The notes under the pieces: model-generated
What the model was told of the DNA's origin: nothing
The model's database searches: none
The model's input: only the letters and a program-made list of their open reading frames with translations
In this document: positions 9,834 through 21,126 of the stretch, piece by piece
Numbering within the stretch: the first letter of the stretch is position 1
Layout of the letters: every line of letters begins with the position of its first letter
From: Symsagittifera roscoffensis
Lineage: Eukaryota > Xenacoelomorpha > Acoela > Convolutidae
Reading direction: 5' to 3'
NCBI RefSeq assembly: GCF_963678635.1
Contig: NC_087065.1
Span: forward strand, 72,241,345-72,305,344
Length of the DNA: 64,000 bases
Position numbers and translations under genes: made by a program

Positions 9834-11630
9834 ATGGAACCAATTTTAATTCTGGGCAGTTTGAACGATACAAATTCTTCTTCACTCAATAACGAGTCGA
9901 AAATACTATTTTATTCAACTTCTGTGTCAGTTTTGACAGAAATTGACTCTTCTCTAAAACGGTTTCTTGGAGTTCTGGCTTGTATTTTTAATTTGATTCT
10001 GTTTATTATGTTCGCATTAAAAAAGAAGCTAATGGCCAGCGAGATTTTGATTTGTGCCAACGCGCTGTTGGAGTTTCTTATTTGCATAGTAGTTCTCGTC
10101 AAAACCGAATTATCGAATTTTCTTATAAACTTTTTCTCTCAAAAACTGTTATGCACGTTCGAATATTTTCCTTACACTTTTCTTACAACTATGTCTTTCC
10201 TGCTAGTTATAACAATCAGTTTTAACCGTTATGTAGCCGTTAAGATGTCTTGGAAATATCAGACCTGGTTCTCAGTCTCGCATGTCGTTCGTTGGCTTGT
10301 GGCAATGACAAGCTTTGTTTTAATCCATAGCTCACCCGAAGTCCTCATTTGTTTTGAGCTCTCTGATTGGCTGAGCGAATTCTATCCCCGTTATTGGCTA
10401 ATGTCGCGAGTGTTTCTCGTATCAGTTTGTTGGGCGTCACTCTATGCAGTGTACAAGGGTATCTCAAACTATTTCGCCCATTCGTTTCTTGCGCCTTTGT
10501 ACAATCCCAAGATTTTGCACTCTCGGGAATCCTACAAACCGGCCGCTAATTCAGCTGACAAGCAAGAAAACGCTATAAACGCAGTAATGGCGGCAGACAC
10601 CAAGTTGAAAATGGAAGATGTTACCAAAAACGGGAATTCGAATGGCGCGACAAAAGCTGAAGGGAATGAACAAATTTCAACTAGAGTTGTTGTGGATTTT
10701 CCTTTAGAGCGACGCGAAGAAACTATTATTGACAAGAAATTTCATGCGAATAGCCATGAAAATTTTGCAAGCGAAGACGAGCTAACTGTTGACAAATCAC
10801 TGATAGCACGACAGAAGTTGTCTATCAATCTGCCAATTGAGCACTCTTCTAAATGCATTTCGGATCCCTTTGAACTTGTCACAAATCGAAAACGGAAAAT
10901 GTCGACAGTAGAACGAAAAGCTGCGTTGTCTCGTGTTTGCTCCGAATACCGAAGCAGTCAAAACACTTCGCAAATATCGATCAATGTGATTGAAGATCCG
11001 GAAAAGCAATCTGAAAACGGAATTGATTCGAGATGCAAAAAGCTGTCGGAAATTTCCGTGGGTCAATTTAGTGTTTATTCAGCCATGTCTATTAATGAAG
11101 AGTACTGCATGACTCATGGCTCGACCAATGACATTCTTCTAGATTCAAATAAATCGGAGGCGGTTTACGAATCACGTGAAAAAGTGAATCTGAAAAAAGG
11201 AAAACGCAAAGAGAGCGACTCTGCTCAACCCAACGGAGAAAAACGTGCCAGTCGCTTAAGTAAGCATCAGGCGAAGATAAAAAAGGCACTGAAACGAAAG
11301 AAATCACGAAACCAGAAACACAAAGTTACTTTCTCCCTTTTTATTGTTTGCCTCCTGTATGTGGTGATTGTTCTTCCTCAGCTCATCCTTCAAGTCGTGA
11401 ACTATTTTTCCTCAAGCGAAGTGATATCGCCACAAGTTGTCCTGCAAATTTACGCCATGACTGAAACAGTTTACCTGTTGAACTTTGTCATCAATCCTCT
11501 GTTGTATTTTTTCTGCAGCAGCTACTTGTGCAAACAGTTCAAACAAATTAGAACTTTCATCATGAGCAAGTGTTGCAACAAAGCAGCCTCGGGGCAAGCA
11601 ATAGTTAACGAACCCCATGAAGAATGCTGA
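9834..11630 (+). CDS. Class A (rhodopsin-like) G protein-coupled receptor, orphan
   Basis: A 598-aa single-exon ORF with seven hydrophobic segments at residues ~42-62, 68-90, 107-135, 150-172, 188-210, 498-522 and 535-561. Class A marks: Cys107 at the top of TM3 with Cys173 in the second extracellular loop (expected disulfide), NRY (131-133) in place of DRY at the end of TM3, a Pro in TM6 (VIVLPQ) and NPLLY (554-558) in TM7. The N-terminus has three N-glycosylation sequons (Asn11, 14, 20). The third intracellular loop is unusually long, about 285 residues, charged and Ser/Lys-rich; the tail has a Cys pair (KCC, possible palmitoylation). ATG 9834 has a good Kozak context (AAAATGG). Ligand class cannot be told. 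Intronless receptors are common in animals but may also be retrocopies. Confidence 0.9.
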   Translation: MEPILILGSLNDTNSSSLNNESKILFYSTSVSVLTEIDSSLKRFLGVLACIFNLILFIMFALKKKLMASEILICANALLEFLICIVVLVKTELSNFLINFFSQKLLCTFEYFPYTFLTTMSFLLVITISFNRYVAVKMSWKYQTWFSVSHVVRWLVAMTSFVLIHSSPEVLICFELSDWLSEFYPRYWLMSRVFLVSVCWASLYAVYKGISNYFAHSFLAPLYNPKILHSRESYKPAANSADKQENAINAVMAADTKLKMEDVTKNGNSNGATKAEGNEQISTRVVVDFPLERREETIIDKKFHANSHENFASEDELTVDKSLIARQKLSINLPIEHSSKCISDPFELVTNRKRKMSTVERKAALSRVCSEYRSSQNTSQISINVIEDPEKQSENGIDSRCKKLSEISVGQFSVYSAMSINEEYCMTHGSTNDILLDSNKSEAVYESREKVNLKKGKRKESDSAQPNGEKRASRLSKHQAKIKKALKRKKSRNQKHKVTFSLFIVCLLYVVIVLPQLILQVVNYFSSSEVISPQVVLQIYAMTETVYLLNFVINPLLYFFCSSYLCKQFKQIRTFIMSKCCNKAASGQAIVNEPHEEC

Positions 11631-11663
11631 AATGAATTTTCAAAAAAAAACGTTTTTTAGTTT

Positions 11664-11669
11664 AATAAA
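11664..11669 (+). promoter_or_regulatory. Polyadenylation signal AATAAA of the GPCR gene
   Basis: A canonical AATAAA 34 bases after the stop codon, with further AATAAA-like hexamers just downstream. It fits a short 3' UTR. Confidence 0.6.
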
Positions 11670-12049
11670 AATAAATAAATTTAATTATGATTAATCGATA
11701 TTTATGTTTGTGAATTGAAAAATTGCGCAGCCACGCGTTTTATTTGTAGATGAAGAAAGGTTCAGATTATCTGCATTATTCAAAGCTTCCGAAGAAAACA
11801 AGACTATTCGTATATCAGGGAAAAGCCTTAAATGTTTAAACTGCCCTTTAACTGACCTCGAGTAGTTAGTTTTAGGTTATAAAAATTAGATGAATTTCAT
11901 ATTTTGATACTCCCTAAACACAGCCAATTAACAAAACAGTTCGCATCAGGGTGAAGCCACAACTGAGCCGACTGCCCCTTAATTCTCGATGAATTGAAAA
12001 TACTGACAAACTTTTCAAAACAAAAGGTGCTCAGTAATAATACAAAATT

Positions 12050-12400
12050 TTTTGCCTCAACTCAATTTGGAACGATTTTTGAGCCGATAAAATTGCCGCT
12101 CACACGTATATAGCCCGATGTATGTCGCGAGTTAATTGTTGCAAATAAGCCCTATTGGGAGTTTTCAAACTCCCATAAATTCTCAAAACAATGAAAATTG
12201 GCTATTTAAAAAGTCGAAATTGATCTGGCGAAAAAAATACCACGAGCAAAAATATTTCGTCTTTCGAAATTCGGAGCAAAATGGAGTGGTTTTTGTTGAG
12301 ACCAGCAATCTTGGTGAGAAGAACCAGATGACTCGGAAGCATTTTTCTATACTGTGTCGAAACGTCCGATCCGGCCGAGCGAAATATTATATCAGAAGCT
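12050..12400 (+). repeat. Diverged copy of MITE-like repeat family A
   Basis: Shares in order TTTGGAACGATTTTTGAG, CCGCTCACACGT, a 'TTAATAGCGCGA...TCGCG'-like palindrome and AAAAAGTCGAAATT with the copy at 16160-16690. The inverted copies are at 34.9-36.0 kb. Confidence 0.65.
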
Positions 12401-13289
12401 AATCAGCTTTAACGTGGATTCTAAAAATGTATCCCAAGATGTTTTTTCATTATAAACGCAAATTCCAATGTACTTGCTTTATTGCCATTCCCGTCTTATA
12501 TTTAGTTTATAAGCGTTTCGTAGAGTAGATAGATTTAAACTTCTCAAGTTCTACCAAATTAAAACATCTTGTGATGAAATTCTAGACACTGGAATTTACA
12601 CTGATAAATTCAAATCAATACAGTGAATTTATGATCGGAATATTCTGTGTTAGGTGCGCAGCAACCAAGTGCTTTTGTTCTAATTGGAATTCTGTAAGTC
12701 ATAACACTTAACAGTTTCATAAAACAGGGAAGTAAAACCGGTTGTTTGCAGTGTAAAGTAGCGCACAGAAGGTTTCGACTACATTCATAAAAAAAACTTA
12801 GAGAAATTTTTTTCATATTTGTGTCGTTTTAGTGCGATAACGAAAGCTCAGAGTTTTAGTAAATTAATCATAATTGGCTACATCTAACTTTAAAAAAATG
12901 TCTGAATTTTTTTTGGAAGATTTTTTGATTTTTTCACAGCTTTTTTATTGCCACGGAAGAGCTAAATGAACCAATTTTTATCTTAAAAAAATGTTAATTG
13001 CTCGAATTTAGACAAAAAAGCTAAATTTTTTAAGCTTTTTTCGACACAGATTACATTTCTTAGAATTTTTAATTTCAGTTGCTTTACGGCTAAGAGGACT
13101 TTTATTTAAAGGGCCCAATCTGAATAGTTTTTATGAAATTTGAATTTTCGCTGAAAAAATAGCAAAAAAAACCAAAGCACTTCCGCAAGGTTCTCCTCAC
13201 TTTCACCGGTCGGAACAAAAAACCAAAAAAGTGTTTTTTTTGTTCGTTTCTTAGTTAGTGAGAGAAGACGATTGTTCATTGTAAACTTT

Positions 13290-15015
13290 CTACTTTCTCG
13301 GTTTTACTGTTGAAGTTCGCCGTACAAAAGTAGTTTCTAAATGCAGCAAATAGCTTGCAGATTGATCTGATTTTTTCCAATGTGATTTTTGTTACTATGC
13401 TTGCGACAAGCAAAGGTATTGCAATCGTGTTCTGGACTTTTCCCATTCATAGTCAAAGTTTATTCTAAAAGCCTTTTAATTAGGACCAATTGACCAGAAA
13501 AATTGTCATACAAGTTTTTAGCATTGCATTACTAAAGTGTATTTGAAACCGGAAAAAATCTGAAAGTTACGAACCGAACCCTTCTCGATTCCAATTTTTT
13601 ATGATTTTTTAAATTTTTCATTTATATAGTTAATGCGTTCTATTACTTCGGTAACTAGACAGATTAGTCTATGATACGTTCATGGCAATCGAATAGTTGT
13701 TTTCATTCAAGTCTTGGTAGTTTTGTAAATTCTTAAGTAACAATAAAATCCTTTTTTTGGTTGTCGTTTTTTTTTCAATTTTCGAAGCAAAAAAGTCGAA
13801 ACTGGTCGAAACAAAAAAAGTGATTAATAATTTATTTTTGTTAGTTTCTTAGTTAGTGAGAAGAGACTTTTGGTCAATGAGATCTAAGAATTAATTAGTA
13901 GTAGATAAAACTTTGAAAAATTTAGATTGTTTTATAAATCCTTTATCCGAAAAGCGAAAAAATCAGACCAGTTTTTCTCGACAATGAGACAACTTCAAAT
14001 TTTTCTTTTCGAATGCAAATCACGGCTGAAAAGGCTTACAAGGTGATAATCTTACAAGTTTTTTTTGTTAAAGGAGACAAATCCGCTGGAAAAAAAAACA
14101 GATCCAATGCCATAGTTTAGTTCCTTCTCAATTCGTCTGAACATTAATTGCATAGTTTAGAGAAAATCACTCTACTCATGCAGAAATCAGCGTCGTAAAT
14201 TAGCATTTGAAAATAGTTTTAGTCAAAACTTATTGTTTGCAAAGGTCTAATTATCAAGTGAGCTGTTTCATTACATGTGGTTACTTTTTCGTCGGCTACT
14301 CATGGATTGGTAGAAATTCGGGTTATAAAATTTAATATCCCAAAAAACTTGAATTTTGTCGAGTGTTTTTCCGGATATCCTGACAGCCGTGGTTCAAGCT
14401 GCTCAAAGGAGTCACTATCGTTTTTACAATCTTGAGAAAAATTGTATTGAATTTTTAACTTTTTATGCGACATTATTGGTTTTTTTCAGAAAAATTCTCC
14501 AGCTTTTTCATTGTCAACTTACTGTTTCAATTGTTAAAGTTTTGCTGCTGTTGAAGTTCACCTCACAAAATAATTTTCTAGATACAACCCAGCCTGAAAT
14601 CCTTTTTACAAAAAAGACCGAATTTATGGAATTACCAACGAAATAACATGCAGATTGATCTGGTTTTTTCAAATGTGATTATTGTTACTACCCTTGCAAT
14701 AAATTTTTTCCCGTTAATATTCAACATTTTTTAACGCCTTTTAATTAGGACCAATTAAGCAGAAAAAAAGTCATACAAGATTTAAGCATTGCAATACTAA
14801 AGTGTATTTGAAACCGAAAAAATCTAAAATTACGAAACCTTCTAGATTTCAATTTTTTTATATTTTTATTTTTCATTTGCATATTTTATGCGTTCTATTA
14901 CTTCAATAATTAGTCTGCGATAAATTTTTGGCAATCGAATCTTTGTTTTCATTCAAGTCTTGCTGATTTTGTAAATTCTTTAGAAAGAGTAAAATACGTT
15001 CTTTGGTTCTAGTTG
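13290..15015. repeat. Pair of diverged direct repeats (about 480 bp each)
   Basis: 13290-13775 and 14545-15015 align along their length: GCAGATTGATCTG, CCTTTTAATTAGGACCAATT, CTAAAGTGTATTTGAAACCG, GCGTTCTATTACTTC and TTTTCATTCAAGTCTTG occur in the same order in both, about 1.25 kb apart. No coding content. Old dispersed repeat or segmental duplication. Confidence 0.75.
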
Positions 15016-15157
15016 AGTTTTTCTCTAATTTTCAAAGAAAATGATTGAATTTTTGCACTCGATGTGTTTTTGTCTTCAAATAATTTTCAGACAACTAGAC
15101 TTTTAAATGGAACTTTTAATACTATCTGAAAAGTACTTGTGATCTTTTTTCGTAAAG

Positions 15158-15415
15158 TTATGGGGGTTTGAGGCTTGTTAATTTGCTTAACTTTGAACAT
15201 TTAACGCGCGATATACTACAGGCTATTAACGATGAAGCGGCTATTTGAGCCGGATCGCCTAGCACGGTAGGGCAATAATTGGAGACTGCTGCACTGTAAA
15301 CAGTACAGCAAAACGAGAGCAAACTTAGACGAAGTCCGGTGCTTAAGTCCATTCCCTGTCTATCCCGTCGCGGCCAAAACACTGGTGGACCAAACGTGAT
15401 TGCCAAAACAAACAA
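15158..15415 (-). CDS. Possible exon or small ORF with signal-like start
   Basis: An 85-codon open frame on the minus strand in a locally GC-richer patch. An internal Met is followed by a hydrophobic run (TGLRLSLLSFCCTVYSAAV) that could act as a signal peptide, then a short Cys/Pro segment. Its 3' part runs into a diverged family A repeat (ATTTAACGCGCGATATA near 15201), so it may be chance. I recognise no family. Weak call. Confidence 0.15.
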   Translation of the reverse strand: MFVLAITFGPPVFWPRRDRQGMDLSTGLRLSLLSFCCTVYSAAVSNYCPTVLGDPAQIAASSLIACSISRVKCSKLSKLTSLKPP

Positions 15416-16159
15416 ACTTACTGATTATCGTTAAGATTCCACAAGGCTTCAACAAAATCAAAAACATTCAATCCGGCTCGAAGTTGCTCCAAGTTGACTT
15501 AAGGCAAACTATTTGGGCATACTAATACAATACTAGACGCTTAAAACATCAGCTTACAATTTACTTAGCGTGTGGGGATAAAGTGCTTTACTTAGCCTGT
15601 CATCACTTTTATAAATTTAGCAAAAAGATTATCTCAAAAAAGTAATTCATTAGATGTTACAGGGCAGTCGAAACATTCAGGGGTTCGACCAGTAAACTCA
15701 CATTTGTGCAAAAAACATTGATTTTAGGAAGAAAGGATTTAAGCATGCAATTGGTAGCAAAATCAGGGCCACATGCATAAGATGTGATTTTCCTTGCTGA
15801 TTGTGCTAGAGGTGCATGAATCAATTTTTATACATAAAAGCGGCTCGTAAATTTTTATAATGTTTTGTAAAATTATCAAAGCGTCTTAAGAAAATCAAAA
15901 AAAAAATGTTTTGAAAAGATATGATTTAAAACGTTGTTCCACTGAAGTTTTTTAAAATTGCCATAGCTTTATATTTTCTAAGAAAAAGGTTGCGTTGGTG
16001 CCCTGGCGTATATTAAGTGCCTCAAGTGTTAGTCTGTAGATATCGGGGTTTGTTGAAATGGCGACTAGTTGTACGTGTCCTGAGCGAAATAAATATTTGA
16101 TGGTTTTATTTACCGTGGGGCTATAGACAACCATGGAGCTATCGAGTTCAAAATTAAAC

Positions 16160-16690
16160 AAGAATGCTCGTATCAAGGCGAAGCCCTGAATGTTCCAACT
16201 ACCTTTTAAGTTCTATGGAGCAGTAATAACATGAAAAACAAAATTAAAAAAAATAATAAAATATATACTTGTTAAAATTTGAGGTTTTTGCGAAAATCAT
16301 CCCCCCACACGCCATATAAACTACAAGGTGGTAAATTTTGCTCCTAGTAACAAATCTTTTATGGCAAATAAGCTTCCTTCAACCAATTTGGAACGATTTT
16401 TAAGACGGATTAAACCTCCGCTCACACGTTAATAGCGCGAAATATATCGCGCGTTAATTGTCCCAAATTGGCCAAAAGGCATTTTAAACCCCCATAACTT
16501 TACGAAAAATGATCACAGGTGAAATGTCTTATCAAATTTAGGCTCAGGACAATAATACATTTTGAATAAAGAAATCCCGTCAAAAATGGCCTGTTAAAAA
16601 GTCGAAATTTTTCTGAAGCACAATTTTTCGAGCACAAATATTCCGTTACTTTCGTTACGAAAGTCGAAACAAAAACAAATTAACTTGCTG
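16160..16690 (+). repeat. MITE-like repeat family A, near full-length copy
   Basis: Starts with a hairpin (GGCGAAGCCC, part of the AGGGCTTCGCCCT palindrome seen at 35.8-35.9 kb) and ends with the palindrome ACTTTCGTTACGAAAGT. Internal palindrome GCGCGAAATATATCGCGC lies near 16435. It is the reverse complement of the tandem copies at 34885-35970. No ORF. A diverged fragment also lies at about 15150-15250. Confidence 0.75.
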
Positions 16691-17083
16691 TTTTTGTGGA
16701 AAACTAAAGTGGTCTAAAAGTCGTCAATTAAGCATCAATATTGTACACAGTAGTTACAGTGTTTTTTGAACTCGATAGCGCATATAACGCATATTATTTG
16801 ATATTGTTTGTATGTGTGTAGGAGTAGGGGTAGTCGGGGAAAGCGGTTGTGTGTGTTGTGCATTTCAACTAGAAAGTTAAAAAATAGTTTTTTTGTTTGA
16901 AAGTTATTTTTTTGAAACTCGTAATCAGCTAAGATTTCAGTTAAGTTCAGAAGTCAGTTCAGCCGTAGGAAATTTCGGAATAAAAAAATCGAAACATTTT
17001 TTCGGCAAAAAGTAGGATCAATTATGTCAACAAATTCATGCTAAAATCTGAGGCAAGCATCGAAGCGGACAGCCTAAAAAGTA

Positions 17084-17224
17084 ATGAAATTATTTAACGA
17101 GAGATTGCCTTTCGAAAATTACAAGAAAAAAATTGACAAAAGTACACCAGAAAAGGTAATTGCTATTCTCACACCTGCAAGGAATGAACCTGAGTTTCAA
17201 GAACAAAAAACAGCCTGCGAATAA
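17084..17224 (+). CDS. Short ORF, possible first coding exon
   Basis: A 46-codon ORF (MKLFNERLPFENYKKK...) of plausible protein composition. A good splice donor (GAAAAG then GTAATT) sits at codon 24, so it could be an initial exon rather than a complete gene. No partner exon found and no family recognised. Confidence 0.18.
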   Translation: MKLFNERLPFENYKKKIDKSTPEKVIAILTPARNEPEFQEQKTACE

Positions 17225-18059
17225 GTAGTTCTCAATTGTATTATGTTCTGTTTCTTTTTTGCATCAAAAATGGCTTCCTTTCATTATAAAATCAGAAAAT
17301 AAACAAACAAAAACTAAAGCTTTTAGGCACTTTTAAAAAAATGTTCATTCGAAACAGATTTAGTAAATACAGTCTATGAGTTGATCATCAAACTCCAAAA
17401 TTGTCTTGTTAAATTTCTGCTCTTAATTCTGAATGGCAGTGTTATTTTTTGATTCGCGAGGTAGCAGTCCAATTCGAGCGAACAGATTATATAGTTTTGT
17501 ACCACGTGTATGTTGGGAGTTGAATGTAATCTTTTTGTTGGCATTTTTTTTGTTTCAGACAACCTAGAATAACGAACCTAGTCTTGTAATTATGATTCGG
17601 CTTTGTAAAGTAATCAGAAAAATTGTTGAAATCAATTTTTCAGAACAGCTTCTAGTAAATCGTAAAAAAATATAACCTAACCATCCAGCACATTGTCTTC
17701 AAAGAAAAGTAAATCGGTCGAAGCGACCTTTCTTTGACACGTCCATAAACTAAGGTGCCGTATTCTATTTACGGTTTAATGTTTATATCATAAAATCGCA
17801 AGAGAATTCTTTTGTTCGAAAAATTACGCAATCGACAGGTCTAGTCCGCCGACTTTGCTACGTGAGTGCATACATTATCTATGTGTACTTTCAAAATAGG
17901 TTTGGTGTCAATGCATATATCCTGATATTTAATTCATGAATAACACAGAGTACGAGGCCGTCTGTACGCAGCAACGGAGGGGGAGTGTTTCTGAAATGTA
18001 TCATTTAGCATTTATTTAATTTTCGATTTAACGTTAGTTAATTAGATTTCAGCCAATGC

Positions 18060-18850
18060 ACTACCCTTTAAGATCTTCCTTGAACTCTAAATGACTCGTT
18101 CTTTGCTTAGAAATCAGAGATGTATCATCTGCTTAATGAATAACAGTAGTACTCATAGCTGCCGAATTCAGGTCCTCGATATAAATTAAAAATAGTGAAG
18201 GACCTACCATAGGCCACTGCGGTACACCATGAGACTCATAAAGCGTTTCTGAATCAAAACCGGTTAAGTGCACACTTTGCATTCTTTTATTTAAATAGCT
18301 TTCTAGCTATTTCGAGTTTGGCCCTCGGATACCGTGGCATTTCAATTTCAGTAATAGAACATTCTGATCAACTGTGTCAAATGCCTTTTTCAGACCCAAC
18401 AGAACGCAGGCAGGCATGTTTTGGGTCCCTTTTTTGTTCACTTAGCTCGGCTACAGCGTCAACAGTCAAGCGTTAATCGCGAAATCTAAATTGAAATGAA
18501 TACAAAGTTCAAACTAAACGAAAAAAGTCCAGTAATTGCCGATTTTTAATTTTTCAAAAGTTTGACTTATTGATAGTAAAAGCGAGATTGGACGATAACT
18601 TCCGAAACTAGCTTGTCCCTTTTTTGGAGAAGGGTATGACCCCTGCTATTTTTAGTGGATCAGGGAAAGTTTCAGCAAAAAGAAAATCAATGAAGATACA
18701 AGCAAGTTCATTTATTATATTTTAACTGGTGAATACAGCCTAAAAGTTTTTCCAACTGAGATGAAATATTCTATAAGAAACTCTTGTGCCACGAGTTTAT
18801 GATAGCTGATTTTACTTTCTGAATCATTAAGCATTTTGCTTGTACAACTT
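18060..18850 (-). pseudogene. Decayed non-LTR retrotransposon (LINE) reverse transcriptase fragment
   Basis: Read on the minus strand, in order: FPDPLKIAGVIPLLQKG (about 18680), then FGSYRPISLLLSI, then LLGLKKAFDTVDQNVLLLK (about 18390), SHGVPQWPMVGPSLFLIYIE (about 18215) and ADDTSLI (about 18125). These correspond to successive RT blocks, including the A block (normally D-F/L-x-KAFD), the SGVPQG...GP block and the FADD catalytic block. Several stops and frameshifts separate them and the catalytic block is preceded by a stop. The style is that of jockey/CR1/RTE-like elements of animals. Endonuclease and 3' end are not visible. Dead fragment. Confidence 0.82.
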
Positions 18851-18859
18851 CAGTCTTTC

Positions 18860-21120
18860 GAAATTTCACACGTAACTTTTGATTTTAAAATATAACGTTA
18901 GATAGAAATTATGGATTATATAATAAGTTGTTATTCAAAAACAATATTCAATCTTTCTAGTTTTTTTATAGTTTTATTTATAATTGAATATTTGTTTGGT
19001 AACACGAAAATCATTTCTTGGTTAAAACATTACTTCGTACCGTAAATTGAGACAAAACTATTTTTGGAAAATAAATTTTCCTGAGAAGTTTTTGAGTTGG
19101 GCAAAAACAGCGCTCTTTTGTGTTTCGCACGATAATGGAAATTTCTGAGATGAAAATTAGTTCATAATTATTGGTTGGCGATGTACCATTCTATGCAATT
19201 CAGCAGTGTGATAACTGTTGTCGGCTGCTGCGCAGAACGTTCCAGACTTACAAGTCTCTTTTAAATCGCGCACAGAATACACGTAAAATTATTTTCAAGT
19301 TTTCTCAAATTTGATATTTTTGTTGTGAAATTTTTGGAGAATTCACGTTCAATCTAATTCTCGTATTATCGTTGACACAGTTTCATGAAAACAAGATTCA
19401 ACTCGAATTTTGAAAATATGCTTTTAAATTTCAAGGAACGAAGTGAAGACACATATTTAGTATTCGGAGAATTTGATTTCTTGGGCCTTGACTTCTGGTT
19501 TCTTGATAAGTTTAATTGTAAACGTGGGGGAATTCACAATATCTTTAGGCCGGTCTTGCTCGCTATTTCACACCGCCGCAATATGTTCCCTTTGGTACTG
19601 AGGTCAGCGGGGCAACCGATTACCAGTATTGTTCACAATCCCAAATGGGTTGATTTGGTGGTTGGCTGCTCTGTACTGTACTGTGCTGCTCTCCCCGTGA
19701 TTCGTGCTCTTTCAACTGTATCTCACCCGTCAATTAATAATCGATTGCAACAACATTTCCAATAAGAGGAATTAATTAAGAAATGAATATAACCAAATTC
19801 CGAGTAGCCTATAATTGGCTGAAATATAAATTAATCATTCAATTAAAGAAAGGGGTTCGCGATTACTATTAATTAAACCAACTGCCTCCTGCAGTTCAAT
19901 TAACACCTCACTACTAGCTAACGTTCTCCTCGAGAACTTCTTTCAAAATCAATCGTTCAACAACGATTCCGCTATCCTCTAGATAGCCTAACTAACATTC
20001 ACTAACTAGTCTACATTCACATTAACAAGTCTTCCATCTCGTTCTCACTTTACTTTGAGAATCAAGCGACTACCTTAGCTTGTAGCCCAAATTGTTCTCT
20101 AACTAACTGAGAACCAACTATTCGATTCGCTCGCAATAATTCTTCTGACTCTTACAGGCTCTCCGGTACCCTCCAATTCCTTATCTTTCTTTACACTTAG
20201 TTTTAGTTAAGTCACGCCATTCCCTATCAGTCCTGACATCCGCCTAAATCACCCGTCCGCACATGTTATAAGACTATATCCCTCCTCCTGTCAACTCTGC
20301 CACGTGCCAACTTCGGTTTCTTTTATCAATCTTTTCACACTTATTAGATACCCGGTATGCGGTAGCTGTCACAATTTGACCAAGCGAACAAATGTCATAC
20401 GATTCTAATCAACCAATTCCTGATTTCTGTGAACTTCAGCTCTCGAGTTCAATTCAACCTCCAAACCATGCTATGTTTACTCAGTAATCCTCCCAAGGTC
20501 TTTATTTTAATTATCCCGTTAACGTTCCGACCTCCCAAGGGTATGGGGAGGCCCTTTTCATGGGTAGCTAGCCAATTTCAGGCATCTAAATTTTCTATCT
20601 GTACTCTATTCCAATCCCGACCTTCTAGCTATCAGGGGAACGTAGTTCGTCTATTAGGGGTCAAATCAAACCAGAAAGTCACCTCCGGGGAGCCAGTAAG
20701 TTTCCCGTCCGTTCATACTATTTAGCAAACTTAACTCTCATGCCGCGGTCTCATTACTATCAATTTCCTCTGGGACTACTTTTCTTTTACCCTGGTTGAT
20801 ATTCTATTATTAGCGCATTCGCCAAGCTAAATTGAACTCAATGTTTACCAAGTCCGCTTTAAATTAAATCCTCTACTCCAAGGTTGTAATGTAAAATCTA
20901 TATCTCTATCGGCTTCTGCTATAGTTCCCGATATATAAGTTTTCCTCCCAATTTTTAGCAAGGTGACCCATTCTCATTTCCAGGGGTTGGGCTGGGAAAT
21001 GCGCCACTTTCCGGTGTTAATATTGGGCTTTCCATGCAATTTTGGGGTCAAAAAGCCCAAAAGTCAAATTAAGGTCACCCAGAGGTCGACCGGAGTCAAA
21101 CTTCCATATTTGGGTTCAGA
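18860..21120. other. Intergenic; compositional island with an unassigned ORF
   Basis: An ORF at 19385-19765 (+, 126 codons, Met start) has no recognisable family and is probably not a gene on its own. From about 19800 to 20960 the plus strand becomes rich in short C/T words (CTAACTAACATTCACTAACT and similar) and loses the poly-A/T texture of its flanks, so it likely belongs to a different mobile element or LTR. I could not find its partner or ends. Confidence 0.35.
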
Positions 21121-21126
21121 ATCCCA

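Larger units (their letters stand above)
11670..18059. other. Intergenic region rich in old repeats
   Basis: Apart from the repeats and two weak ORFs listed separately, I see only AT-rich DNA with poly-T/poly-A runs. No RNA gene was recognised. Confidence 0.4.

Noticed and set aside
12136-12402. 88-aa ORF as a gene
   Set aside because: It lies within a MITE-like family A copy and shows no protein family features.
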